Part shown: in pieces, positions 24,670 to 31,819 of the stretch
Numbering within the stretch: the first letter of the stretch is position 1
Layout: each line of letters starts with the position of its first letter
From: Paenibacillus sp. N3.4
GTDB taxonomy: Bacteria; Bacillota; Bacilli; Paenibacillales; NBRC-103111
NCBI RefSeq assembly: GCF_008017805.1
Contig: NZ_VRTT01000068.1
Location: 1 to 39,666 of the forward strand
Reading direction: 5' to 3'
DNA: 39,666 nt
Made by a program: the position numbers and the translations under genes
The notes under the pieces: generated by a model
Seen by the model: the letters and a program-made list of their open reading frames with translations, nothing else
Databases searched by the model: none
Told to the model about the DNA's origin: nothing

Positions 24670-24860
24670 GTACCAATTTTGAGAGGTACGCGATCTAAAT
24701 AGGATCGACTTCCACCCGTTTACATCATACTTCTGCTAAGGTGTAAGCGAGGTGGATCTAGGGTGAAAGGCGACTAGCTCATACCACGACTTTCGACGGG
24801 GCTGCTGCTCCGACGGAAGCCGCTTGAAGGTGTATCCCCTCGATGGTAAATTACGATTAG
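24670..24860 (+). ncRNA. Unassigned structured RNA or leader element upstream of the DUF2306 gene
   Basis: Several nested and adjacent helices can be drawn by eye: GTACC/GGTAC (24670-24689), TCCACC/GGTGGA (24711-24716 with 24751-24756) enclosing TTACATC/GGTGTAA (24720-24726 with 24740-24746), CTAG/CTAG (24758-24761 with 24774-24777), and a 13-position hairpin with 12 pairs and a TGCT loop (24790-24819). No reading frame looks coding. I considered SRP RNA and common riboswitch classes and could not match it; strand is inferred from the downstream gene. It may be a known family I do not recall. Confidence 0.4.
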
Positions 24861-24864
24861 TAAT
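24850..24864. promoter_or_regulatory. Short inverted repeat, possible operator
   Basis: ATTAC-GATTA-GTAAT is a perfect 5-5-5 inverted repeat about 28 bases before the DUF2306 start, in AT-rich DNA. A repressor site is possible, but the arms are short. Confidence 0.25.
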
Positions 24865-24891
24865 AAATTACAATTCACTGTAGGGGGCTAG

Positions 24892-25557
24892 ATGATGAAT
24901 TTACGAAGGAAAGTTGTTCGTGCGTGGGGATTCGGAATTTTGGCTTTTTTGGCTTTGGCAATTGGTGCGTACGCCTTAGTTTTATACGGATCACCTAACG
25001 AGATCCGCGAGCAATCGTACGTCATGGCGAAGGGAAGTCTCCCCGATTTGTGGTACTTCGTCCTATGGGGGCACGCCGTCTCTGCCGGTGTAGCGCTCGT
25101 CATCGGTTGGCTTCAGTTTGTCAAACGACTTCACCATCAAGCGCCGAATATTCACCGCGCAATCGGTTACGTCTACTCCGCAATGATTATTATTGCAGGA
25201 TTGACCGGCATCTACTTAGCCTTCTTTGCGAACGGCGGCTGGTTCGCACAAGTTGGCTTCGGCACGTTGTCAGTTCTATGGCTCTATACACTTTTCCGTG
25301 GTCTTAAAAGCATCATCGTGGAACGTGATCCGACCGAGCATAGCCGTTGGATGAAACGAAATTACGCGCTCACCTGCGCGGCAATCACTCTCCGGATTTA
25401 CATAGGGCTGGCAGGGGCTTTCTTAGGGTTACCCGATACGAACGATACGTTCTTCGTCATCGCTTGGATGGCCTGGGTGCCAAATCTGTTGATCGCGGAG
25501 CTTATGATCGGTGAAAGAACCCGTATGGACAGAAGAACACGGGTCCGGGTCAGGTAG
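24892..25557 (+). CDS. DUF2306 family membrane protein
   Basis: A 221-residue membrane protein with about six helices. It matches the DUF2306 pattern by the conserved HRAIGYVY (about residues 85-92), near the end of the second helix pair, and HSRWMKRNYALTCAAITLR (about 148-166) with His, Trp and Arg residues facing likely membrane helices. Function is not known; the conserved His residues hint at metal or haem binding (inference). ATG codons at 24892 and 24895 both follow GGGGGCTAG; the second is slightly better spaced. It sits behind the unassigned structured RNA. Confidence 0.75.
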   Translation: MMNLRRKVVRAWGFGILAFLALAIGAYALVLYGSPNEIREQSYVMAKGSLPDLWYFVLWGHAVSAGVALVIGWLQFVKRLHHQAPNIHRAIGYVYSAMIIIAGLTGIYLAFFANGGWFAQVGFGTLSVLWLYTLFRGLKSIIVERDPTEHSRWMKRNYALTCAAITLRIYIGLAGAFLGLPDTNDTFFVIAWMAWVPNLLIAELMIGERTRMDRRTRVRVR

Positions 25558-25758
25558 TCAAGATTTGCTCTTGTTTGTGGATGGGTGGAAACAAAGGGGA
25601 TGATTCAATTTGTATGGGTTGTTCCGGGGCTTGTCGGGTTGTTGATTCTATGGCTGTTGCAACTGCTTTCAACATGCTCTTGTTTGCAAGCTGTTTGCAA
25701 ACAACCCCTAAAACCTACTCCTGAGCCTTGCCGCGAACAACTGTCACAACTCGAAAGC
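25558..25758 (+). other. DUF2306-to-tRNA gap with a strong inverted repeat
   Basis: A plus-strand frame (GTG 25585 or ATG 25597 to 25809) could encode a short membrane peptide, but it runs into the tRNA, its ribosome binding site is badly placed, and I do not support it. A perfect inverted repeat TTGTTTGCA-AGCTGTT-TGCAAACAA at 25680-25704 stands out as a possible operator or hairpin. Confidence 0.4.
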
Positions 25759-25787
25759 TTGCACCACGAAAGGCTTCGTGCTATCAT
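25759..25787 (+). promoter_or_regulatory. Promoter of tRNA-Arg
   Basis: TTGCAC (25759-25764) and TATCAT (25782-25787) with a 17-base spacer; the mature tRNA begins 13 bases after the -10. Confidence 0.65.
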
Positions 25788-25799
25788 AATCTTTGCTAT

Positions 25800-25873
25800 G
25801 CGCCCGTAGCTCAGCAGGATAGAGCAACAGTTTCCTAAACTGTAGGTCGTACGTTCGAATCGTATCGGGCGCG
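25800..25873 (+). tRNA. tRNA-Arg (anticodon CCT)
   Basis: A complete cloverleaf: acceptor GCGCCCG/CGGGCGC with discriminator G, D-arm GCTC...GAGC, anticodon stem ACAGT/ACTGT with loop TTCCTAA (anticodon CCT, reads AGG), and T-arm GTACG-TTCGAAT-CGTAT. CCA is not encoded. It stands alone with its own promoter and terminator. Confidence 0.96.
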
Positions 25874-25886
25874 TTAACAACATCAG

Positions 25887-25914
25887 AGAGCCACCTTTGT
25901 AGGTGGCTCTTTTT
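25887..25914 (+). terminator. Terminator of tRNA-Arg
   Basis: AGAGCCACCT-TTGT-AGGTGGCTCT followed by four T residues, 14 bases after the tRNA. Confidence 0.85.
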
Positions 25915-26187
25915 GGCGTTTCAAAACCCGTAACGACAAGGTTCATAATCTGTTTTTTAAAGGCAGCGTACAAGATTAGAGTTAACATAAACCGCCAGCT
26001 TCCAGGCTAAATTAAGTCCGGCTGGATATCCGACAGCCCCTTGTCTATTGCTGCCGCAGTCAAGTTTAAGTAAACAACTTCCTATATAGGACCTTATTTT
26101 TTCCCATGGTAATATATACCTATTTTTGATATGCTAAAATTCTACAAAACATTTAAAATTTACCCATTAGAAGAAATGAGGAGAAAC
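25915..26187. other. Gap after tRNA-Arg, no gene seen
   Basis: No supported gene. Near the end, TGCTAAAAT (about 26133-26141) could be an extended -10 element for the small gene at 26188. I looked for a repeat of the tRNA 3' end that would mark an integration site and saw none. Confidence 0.35.
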
Positions 26188-26355
26188 ATGTATTTTAAAA
26201 TATCCGCAATATCCGCAGGTATCATTTCATTCCTCTTTGCTGTTTCCATGGCATCTTCCAGTTTTACATTAGTGAGTAGCAAATCTTTAAATCTAACCTC
26301 CTTGTTAGGGATTGCTCTTGGTTATCCCTATTCAACTTCTTCATCGCACTGTTAA
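26188..26355 (+). CDS. Small hypothetical membrane protein
   Basis: A 55-residue product starting MYFKISAISAGIISFL, with one hydrophobic segment (about 5-28) and a Ser-rich tail. The start at 26188 is supported by GAGGAGAAAC; the frame is open from 26131 without a ribosome binding site. The next gene begins 25 bases later with its own GGAGG, so they are probably co-transcribed. Low GC compared with neighbours. Family unknown; it might be a truncated remnant. Confidence 0.5.
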   Translation: MYFKISAISAGIISFLFAVSMASSSFTLVSSKSLNLTSLLGIALGYPYSTSSSHC

Positions 26356-26380
26356 AAACGTACCGAACGGAGGCTAATTA

Positions 26381-26899
26381 ATGCCTCGCAAGCTTACTAT
26401 TTATTTAGGCATGGTTGGTGCACTACTTTTCTCTATCGCCCACTTAATGAAGTGGCAATCCGTATCTGTATTAATGGAATCTTCTATTTACGTAGATGAA
26501 GTGGTTGATTTCGCAAATTCTCTACTGAGTTATACAATTCCTGTTTTCTGTTTGTCTTTGATTCTAATGGGGATCTTTTTCATCAACTTCAGTTGGGAAT
26601 TTGCACAGCAAAAAGTTAAAGTCGTATCAAGTCTTACATACTACTCCCATCATAATGAGGCACCCAATACCTACAGTATAATTTTTAAATTTATTGGGGT
26701 GGCAACCATTGTACTCGGATTTTTTGGGGCCATATACATATGGTCAGACGGAATTAAACTTCCCGCAGATAAAACATCCATTTTCTTATTCGGCTTGATG
26801 CCCTTCCTTTACGCCTTAGTTGGAGGATTGTGTTTTATGGGGTTTGGTGAACTTCTCAAGTTGCTACAGCAGATAAGAGATAGAAATGCTAAGACTTAA
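26381..26899 (+). CDS. Hypothetical four-helix membrane protein
   Basis: A 172-residue protein with four predicted membrane segments (about residues 8-24, 47-70, 100-122 and 131-155) and a charged C-terminal helix LLKLLQQIRDRNAKT. GGAGGCTAATT precedes the ATG. I do not recognise the family. GC content and codon use (many TTT, TTA, ATT) are lower than in the surrounding housekeeping genes, fitting recent acquisition. Paired with the small gene just upstream and followed by a strong terminator. Confidence 0.65.
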   Translation: MPRKLTIYLGMVGALLFSIAHLMKWQSVSVLMESSIYVDEVVDFANSLLSYTIPVFCLSLILMGIFFINFSWEFAQQKVKVVSSLTYYSHHNEAPNTYSIIFKFIGVATIVLGFFGAIYIWSDGIKLPADKTSIFLFGLMPFLYALVGGLCFMGFGELLKLLQQIRDRNAKT

Positions 26900-26972
26900 A
26901 CAATGAGGCTGCCCATAAGTAATAATTAAGAAGGCAGAGGCATCTGACCTAAAAAGTGAATTTTTAAAAATG

Positions 26973-27015
26973 AAAAAGGAGTTAAGCATCTTGTATGTGC
27001 TTAACTCCTTCTTTT
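26973..27015 (+). terminator. Terminator after the hypothetical membrane-protein pair
   Basis: GGAGTTAAGCA and TGCTTAACTCC form an 11-base stem followed by TTCTTTT. Confidence 0.8.
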
Positions 27016-27165
27016 GGTATCCATAGCCACCTTCATCCACTTATTAACTTATTTTGCAAATCGATAAGTCATAGCCTAGCACCTATGGATGCTCTATAAT
27101 AAACGGATAGATTGGAGTGTTCTAATCGCATGCCAAGAACACAGCTCGAAAGGAGTCTTTTTCTC

Positions 27166-28250
27166 ATGACTATCAACAAAATGCCATCCTCCTACCGCAT
27201 TCCTCTTTTCTGCGCGGTGACCTTGCTGTTCTGGATGTCGATGTATACGAGCGTTCCCATCATGGCACCGTACGTGGAGTTTCTAGGCGGAAACCATCAG
27301 CTGGCAGGTTGGATTGTCGGAATGTATGGCATCTCCCAAATGCTGCTTCGAATTCCAGTCGGTATCATGTCGGACCGATTTCATAAACGTAAGCTATTCA
27401 TTACCTTTGGTTTGTTCTTCACAGCGATTGCCGGTTTAGGGCTCTGGTTCACGCATGACTTCACCTGGATCCTCATTTTACGTGCGCTGGCAGGCGCGGC
27501 TGCGGCAACCTGGGTTGATTTTACCGTATTATTCACGAGCTACTATAAACATGAAGAATCTACGAAAGCGATTGGCACGATTTCGTTCTTCAATTCTCTC
27601 GGGCAGGTTCTCGGTATTCTCTCGGCAGGCTGGGCTGCGGACTCGCTCGGCTGGGAAGCCGCCTTTCTTTTGGGCGCAGGGTTAGGTGTGTTGGGACTCA
27701 TCGGGTCGCTTTTCCTTGTAGAGAAAGTCGAATCCGACGCACCCAAAATAACGTTGCGCGGCATCGGTGATGTGGCGACAGATCGCACACTGCTGTTCGT
27801 CTCCTTGCTTGCCATTCTGTCTCAAGTACTCATCTTCGCCACTGTTTTTGGATTTACACCGGTGTATGCCACTGAACTTGGGGCTGATAAATTTTCCTTA
27901 TCCATGCTTTCTCTATTTGCTAATGTGCCTGTTGCAGTAGCGTCTTTATTCGGCGGCAGGCGATGGGCTGCCCGATATGGAGAGAAGCGCATGGTGGTAT
28001 GGGGATGAGCATTAAACATATGTCTGCGGATAAGCGGGCGACGGCCATGGGCTTTTTTCAAGCGATTTATGGACTCGGCATGTTTGTCGGTCCGGTTTTG
28101 ATGGGGTTTATCAGCGATTGGTTCTCGTTAAATCAAGGATTCATCGTGCTCGGGATACTCGGCATTCTCAGCGCTGCTCTTTCGCAATGGTTCGTTCAAA
28201 ATCATTTGTCCAAGCCTATCAAGGGCGGCAATTCGTCTGTATCGCTTTAA
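27166..28250 (+). pseudogene. MFS transporter disrupted by an internal deletion and frameshift
   Basis: The first part (ATG at 27166, ribosome binding site AAAGGAG) encodes about 280 residues of an MFS transporter, with the helix 2-3 motif GIMSDRFHKRKLFI, up to AARYGEKRMVV, then stops at 28006-28008. From about 27997 a frame shifted by one continues with GMSIKHMSADKRATAMGFFQ and FVGPVLMGFISDWF to a natural end at 28250. Joined they give about 365 residues, but the sequence jumps straight from the helix 8-9 region to the helix 10-11 region. So roughly 40-60 residues (about two membrane helices) plus the frame were lost. Transport function is unlikely. Confidence 0.8.
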
Positions 28251-28264
28251 TTCTAATCACGAAG

Positions 28265-28310
28265 GAGGCTGTTCACCAGGTGACAAACCTTGCGAGCAGC
28301 CTCTTCTGCG
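28265..28310 (+). terminator. Probable terminator after the MFS pseudogene
   Basis: GAGGCTGTTC and GAGCAGCCTC form a ten-base stem with a 19-base loop; only TTCT follows, so efficiency is uncertain. Confidence 0.45.
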
Positions 28311-28356
28311 CTCGGCAGCCCAACGACTAAGGAATGAGAGTCCCCTGATTTTCAGT

Positions 28357-29010
28357 GTGCTGCTTCTGAACAATCCTTTTATTTGTGGAGCAGGTGCAGG
28401 GCTTAACGGAAGACCCTTCGTCTATTTATTCGGAGAGGAGGAGAAGCTTATTCAGGAACATGCCCTTATAGAGCGCATTTTGAATGGCGATGAGTCAGCA
28501 TTTCGTGAGCTGGTCACCGCTTATCGGCACTATGTGTTCCAAACGATTTATGCGATTGTACGTCACACCAAAGATACCGAAGATTTATCCCAGGATGTAT
28601 GGACCCGGATTTACTTCTCCCTCCCTCAGTACCAAATGAAGGGTTTCAAGACGTGGCTGACCCGTATTGCTGTGAATCGCGCCATTGATTTTAAACGCTC
28701 CGCCAGTCGGAAAAGGGAAGACGTGACGGCTGAGATGGAAGCATCCGTACAAACCTCTGAACCTGTTATGCCTCATCAGCATGAAGTAGAGAATGAGGTC
28801 ATCATGAACGAAACCGCCCGGCTTGTACGGAACCGGCTGCAACAAATTCCGCCTAACTATCAAGATGTGCTAACGGCCTATTATATTCAACATCAATCTT
28901 ATCAAGATATTGCTGAGACCCAAGGCACCACAGTCAAAACCGTCGAATCCAAGCTTTATCGGGCCAAACAGTGGCTCCGCAAAAACTGGAAGGAGGAGGA
29001 TTTCTTGTGA
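28357..29010 (+). CDS. ECF-family RNA polymerase sigma factor
   Basis: Sigma region 2 spans about residues 46-120 (SAFRELVTAYRHYVFQT, DTEDLSQDVWTRIY, FKTWLTRIAVNRAIDFKR) and region 4 about 155-208 (LQQIPPNYQDVLTAYYIQH, YQDIAETQGTTVKTVESKL). There is no region 1.1 or 3, so this is an ECF factor. The start is unclear: GTG 28357 is the only standard in-frame option before region 2 besides TTG 28480, yet it has no ribosome binding site, while a perfect GGAGAGGAGGAG sits eight bases before an ATT at 28450, after which the protein would begin IQEHALIERIL. The stop overlaps the anti-sigma start (GTGA). Confidence 0.88.
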   Translation: MLLLNNPFICGAGAGLNGRPFVYLFGEEEKLIQEHALIERILNGDESAFRELVTAYRHYVFQTIYAIVRHTKDTEDLSQDVWTRIYFSLPQYQMKGFKTWLTRIAVNRAIDFKRSASRKREDVTAEMEASVQTSEPVMPHQHEVENEVIMNETARLVRNRLQQIPPNYQDVLTAYYIQHQSYQDIAETQGTTVKTVESKLYRAKQWLRKNWKEEDFL

Positions 29011-29438
29011 ACCATTACGATGAACAGGCCTGGAGGAGTTACATTCATGAGCAGATAAGTGCTGCGGAAATGCAGACTATGGAGAATCATTTGTACCGTT
29101 GTGACACTTGTCTTGCTGTATATATGGCCTGCATGGAGCAGCCCGATACCGAACTGCCTCTGCTGGAAGTTGAGACGCAAGGGTATGTCAATGCGATTAT
29201 AGCGCGAACAACGGGGACCAAGCGCTCTTGGTATCGCTCTACCATGCTGCATTACGGCATCGCGGCCGCGGCTACGCTCATTTTGGTAGCGACCGGATTC
29301 TTCCATGGCCTATCTCAGGAATTGAGCACCTCCTCCCTTCAGAAAGAAATTCCCGTTGCGGATGTATGGCTTAACAAAACACTTGGTTGGTTGGATACTA
29401 TACAAAATGATTCGAACAAAGGAGGTTATTATCCATGA
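29007..29438 (+). CDS. Zinc-finger anti-sigma factor
   Basis: A 143-residue protein starting at GTG inside the sigma-factor stop, so translation is coupled. The N-terminal cytoplasmic domain carries His-x3-Cys-x2-Cys in NHLYRCDTCLAVY (His28, Cys32, Cys35), the ZAS motif of ECF anti-sigma factors. One membrane helix (about 84-103) follows and then a short outside tail of about 40 residues. By family knowledge it would hold the sigma factor at the membrane until a signal releases it. Its stop overlaps the next start (ATGA). Confidence 0.85.
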   Translation: MNHYDEQAWRSYIHEQISAAEMQTMENHLYRCDTCLAVYMACMEQPDTELPLLEVETQGYVNAIIARTTGTKRSWYRSTMLHYGIAAAATLILVATGFFHGLSQELSTSSLQKEIPVADVWLNKTLGWLDTIQNDSNKGGYYP

Positions 29439-30583
29439 ATCCCACACATCGCAAAAGCAGCCTACTAGCTTTTCTGCTTTCCATCGTGCCCGGACTTGGC
29501 CATCTGTATATGCAGCGGGTCTTGCGCGCTTTCTTATATGGGGCTGGTTTTTTCGGTCCGATCTCTATCATGTTCCTCGGCGTTTCCATCACTCGTTTGC
29601 CGCGGGAAATTTTATTTCTGATGGCTTTATTCGCCATGCTCGCTTGGATCGTTAATATGGTAGACATGATTATCTATTTGTTAAGTTCACAGCCTTATCG
29701 TGCCCCTTACGGCGCTGCCAATCCTTACGGTCCACAGTCGCCGGAGTGGGATTCACCTCCACATGTGAATCCGTATGCGGATCAAATGAATCAACAAGAA
29801 CGAACCCGCGTCATGCTGCTGTCTCTCGTCCCAGGGCTTGGACACTTTCAACTCGGCCTTATGCAGCGGGGGTTGACCGCTATGGTCTCCTTCTTCGGCG
29901 TTGCCATTCTCGTCTTCTTCATCATGATCATGACCCACAACAACGGATTTGTAGCTTTTCTCCTCGCTATGCCGGTGCTTTGGTTCTACACCATGTTTGA
30001 CGCTCTCAAACAGCAGGAGCGCAAGGGAGCGGGTCTTGCCCTCGTTGATCGAAGCATGTTCGATGATTTTCATCTTGGCGATGAGTTTGGTGGCAAAAAC
30101 CGCACGTTAGCGACCGTTATCGCCATTTTCCCAGGCGCCGCTCACTTGTACCTTTCCATGAATAAACGCGGTATTCAATTGATGGCGATCTTCTTATTTT
30201 CCATCTATGTGCTGGACGTCCTGAGATTATCCTTTTTCTTCTTTCTCATCCCCATTCTCTGGTTCTACAGCTTCTTCGATGCTTTACAGAGCATTACGAA
30301 ATATGAAAACGGCACTTTGGTGGATAAACCAATTGTGGAGAATTGGACTGCCCACCATCGCTCTCTCGGCTTAGTTCTTATTGTGCTTGGCGGTTACTAT
30401 ATCTTCAAAGAAATTGTGACACAGTTCATTTATCAGCTTTTCCCTCATTCGAATTATATGTACTGGTTGAACAGCTTTGGTCAAACCTTCATTGTAGCGC
30501 TGATTCTGGTCGGCGGCGGCATTAAACTGCTGTTTTATCGCAAAAATAACGCTTTTCATATAGACGAAAAAAAGAACCCCTAA
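29435..30583 (+). CDS. Multi-spanning membrane protein with three internal repeats (ECF operon)
   Basis: A 382-residue membrane protein. Three repeats of roughly 100-115 residues begin with SIVPGLGHLYMQR (16-28), SLVPGLGHFQLGLMQRG (130-146) and AIFPGAAHLYLSMNKRG (230-246). The repeats close with IVNMVDMII, LWFYTMFDALKQ and LWFYSFFDALQS. The pattern resembles TM2/DUF5683-type helical hairpins. The C-terminal part (about 309-368) adds two helices like LiaI/DUF5668. A 35-residue Pro/Tyr/Asn linker separates repeats 1 and 2. The ATG overlaps the anti-sigma stop. It may sense envelope state or modulate the anti-sigma factor; no specific function is established. Confidence 0.75.
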   Translation: MNPTHRKSSLLAFLLSIVPGLGHLYMQRVLRAFLYGAGFFGPISIMFLGVSITRLPREILFLMALFAMLAWIVNMVDMIIYLLSSQPYRAPYGAANPYGPQSPEWDSPPHVNPYADQMNQQERTRVMLLSLVPGLGHFQLGLMQRGLTAMVSFFGVAILVFFIMIMTHNNGFVAFLLAMPVLWFYTMFDALKQQERKGAGLALVDRSMFDDFHLGDEFGGKNRTLATVIAIFPGAAHLYLSMNKRGIQLMAIFLFSIYVLDVLRLSFFFFLIPILWFYSFFDALQSITKYENGTLVDKPIVENWTAHHRSLGLVLIVLGGYYIFKEIVTQFIYQLFPHSNYMYWLNSFGQTFIVALILVGGGIKLLFYRKNNAFHIDEKKNP

Positions 30584-30596
30584 GGGTTCTTTTTTG
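30567..30596 (+). terminator. Terminator of the ECF sigma operon
   Basis: AAAAAGAACCC-CTAA-GGGTTCTTTTTT; the left arm overlaps the last codons of the operon's third gene. Confidence 0.85.
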
Positions 30597-30845
30597 TCGG
30601 TGTTTATGATTTCTTTTAAAACTTGTTACACGTAAACCTTTAGGAAAATCTGCTTATAAAACACGGTAAGTGTCTTTGGCACATCCCCTCCAGCCTGATT
30701 ATAACAGGTAGAAAAGTCCTCTTTGCAACGGTTGTTTCCCTTTCGCACAAAGCTCCAACGGAACCACACCTCTCTGCTCACCGACAATAATAGTATATCC
30801 GGCTCACCGAATTTTAAACATTTTGTAAAGGAATTTTTTAATTCA
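30597..30845. other. Gap between convergent ECF and sspP operons
   Basis: No supported gene. On the minus strand GGTGAGC occurs twice about 26 bases apart (near 30775-30810). I see no clear terminator for the sspP operon here. Confidence 0.3.
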
Positions 30846-31001
30846 TCATTCCTTAGTGGCATGACTATCCCTTGAGTGATTCTGGTTCTTTACTTTCTTC
30901 GAGCCGGAAAGAGGCTCTTGATATCTATTATGTTCGCTATTTCCATCCACCTTGCTCTGAGTTTGATTTCCGGTTACCGAATACGCATCTGGTTTCGACA
31001 T
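30846..31001 (-). CDS. sspP: Small acid-soluble spore protein, SspP-like
   Basis: A 51-residue basic protein whose C-terminal half, [20 protein letters not shown] (28-47), closely follows my recollection of the conserved [20 protein letters not shown] core of Bacillus SspP (CotL). It is Gly/Asn/Lys/Ser-rich and lacks Cys and Trp, as expected for a minor spore protein. AGGGGAGAAATAACG precedes the ATG. It is third in a minus-strand row of small genes. In B. subtilis sspP follows sspO, but the upstream gene here is not an obvious sspO. Expression is probably forespore-specific (inference). Confidence 0.75.
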   Translation of the reverse strand: [51 protein letters not shown]

Positions 31002-31003
31002 CG

Positions 31004-31165
31004 TTATTTCTCCCCTCTATTCTTATCATGGTTGAGTGCATCTTGATGCCTCTGATCGTTGACCTGCTGCTGCACCTGTTGGGCTTGATGGCTATTCACA
31101 GGGCTTGCCTCAAAATCCTTGGCTACATTCTGCAGGTTTTTATCAATGCTTTTTTGGCTCGTCAT
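31004..31165 (-). CDS. Small hydrophilic protein upstream of sspP
   Basis: A 53-residue, very hydrophilic product (MTSQKSIDKNLQNVAKDFEA at the start, then a Gln/Asn/His-rich stretch QAQQVQQQVNDQRH, ending KNRGEK). AGGAGGAGACATTC gives a strong ribosome binding site and the stop is two bases from the sspP ATG. Size, composition and operon position suggest a spore-associated protein, but I recognise no family. Confidence 0.6.
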   Translation of the reverse strand: MTSQKSIDKNLQNVAKDFEASPVNSHQAQQVQQQVNDQRHQDALNHDKNRGEK

Positions 31166-31184
31166 GAATGTCTCCTCCTATCTT

Positions 31185-31532
31185 TTAAGCGTGTGTAACC
31201 TTTTGCAAGGCTTGCGCACATTCATGAATATGTCGTACGTAATCGTCCACCAGATTCTGTACCACATCACTTCTTTCATCGATGTGAGTTGTACCTTGCT
31301 GTACGTCTGTTAATTCCACCTTAATCTCTCTAGAGTCCACGTAGGTAACCTTAAAATCGATTGTGTAGCCTGTATGACCGGCTGCCATGATATGAACCCA
31401 TAAACAGTTCGAATCGGCCTCATCGGCCCATACGCGCGCCTGATCCGTGGGCTGCAGTACTTTCGGCAGCGTAGTCATCCATTCATTAACCAATTCCACC
31501 TGATCGAGGGTCAGCTTGTCTGATTTGCTCAT
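31185..31532 (-). CDS. Hypothetical protein heading the sspP operon
   Basis: A 115-residue soluble, acidic protein starting MSKSDKLTLDQVELVNEW, with a predicted beta-rich middle (TIDFKVTYVDSREIKVELTDV) and a helical C-terminus (VQNLVDDYVRHIHECAQALQ). The ATG at 31532 is preferred to 31547 because GGAGGTGTTACTA precedes it. The next gene starts 19 bases after its stop. No family recognised. Linkage to sspP suggests sporulation or germination expression. Confidence 0.65.
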   Translation of the reverse strand: MSKSDKLTLDQVELVNEWMTTLPKVLQPTDQARVWADEADSNCLWVHIMAAGHTGYTIDFKVTYVDSREIKVELTDVQQGTTHIDERSDVVQNLVDDYVRHIHECAQALQKVTHA

Positions 31533-31587
31533 TAGTAACACCTCCACATGTTATAAAATGCGAAAACGTACTGTCTTTTATCCATAC

Positions 31588-31622
31588 AAAAAAAGCCACA
31601 CGATTGAAACAATCGCATGACT
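31588..31622 (-). terminator. Terminator of tRNA-Ser
   Basis: The minus strand reads AGTCATGCGATTG-TTT-CAATCGTGTGGCT followed by TTTTTTT, about 28 bases after the tRNA. Confidence 0.8.
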
Positions 31623-31649
31623 TCTTGGTTGGGGTATTTCTTAAGTATA

Positions 31650-31736
31650 CGGAGAGGGTGGGATTCGAACCCACGGAGACCTCACGACCTCGGCGGTTTT
31701 CAAGACCGCTGCCTTAAACCACTCGACCACCTCTCC
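31650..31736 (-). tRNA. tRNA-Ser (anticodon TGA)
   Basis: Class II tRNA with a long variable arm. The acceptor is GGAGAGG/CCTCTCC with discriminator G; the anticodon stem GCGGT/ACCGC holds the loop CTTGAAA (anticodon TGA, reads UCA and UCN); the T-arm is GTGGG-TTCGAAT-CCCAC. No CCA encoded. It lies directly after serS, as tRNA-Ser does in B. subtilis, but has its own promoter. Confidence 0.96.
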
Positions 31737-31786
31737 ACAATTGGTGTCCCCTGGTAAGGAGACAACCTTGTGCAGTGACAAAAAGC

Positions 31787-31816
31787 ATTGTAGCATACTT
31801 TTTATGTGCTAATCAA
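31787..31816 (-). promoter_or_regulatory. Promoter of tRNA-Ser
   Basis: TTGATT (31816-31811) and TACAAT (31792-31787) with an 18-base spacer on the minus strand, starting just after the serS stop codon. Confidence 0.6.
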
Positions 31817-31819
31817 GCC

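Noticed and set aside
24670..24860. SRP RNA (scr/ffs), expected after tadA by analogy with B. subtilis
   Set aside because: The conserved SRP core around GGAAGGAAGCAGC is absent, so I left the RNA unassigned.
25585..25809. Plus-strand 74-codon frame with a hydrophobic stretch
   Set aside because: It ends inside the tRNA gene, contains the tRNA promoter and has a badly spaced ribosome binding site.
25605..25988. Minus-strand 127-codon frame over tRNA-Arg
   Set aside because: It is antisense to the tRNA and contains the familiar spurious peptide pattern seen in such frames; no ribosome binding site.
25800..26187. Integration site at tRNA-Arg for a mobile element carrying the low-GC genes
   Set aside because: No repeat of the tRNA 3' end, integrase or other mobility gene is visible downstream.
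30626..30862. Minus-strand 78-codon frame after sspP
   Set aside because: It starts inside sspP without a ribosome binding site and has no protein-like pattern.
30872..31198. Plus-strand 108-codon hydrophobic frame
   Set aside because: It is opposite the sspP-like gene and its partner, which have strong ribosome binding sites and a recognisable product.
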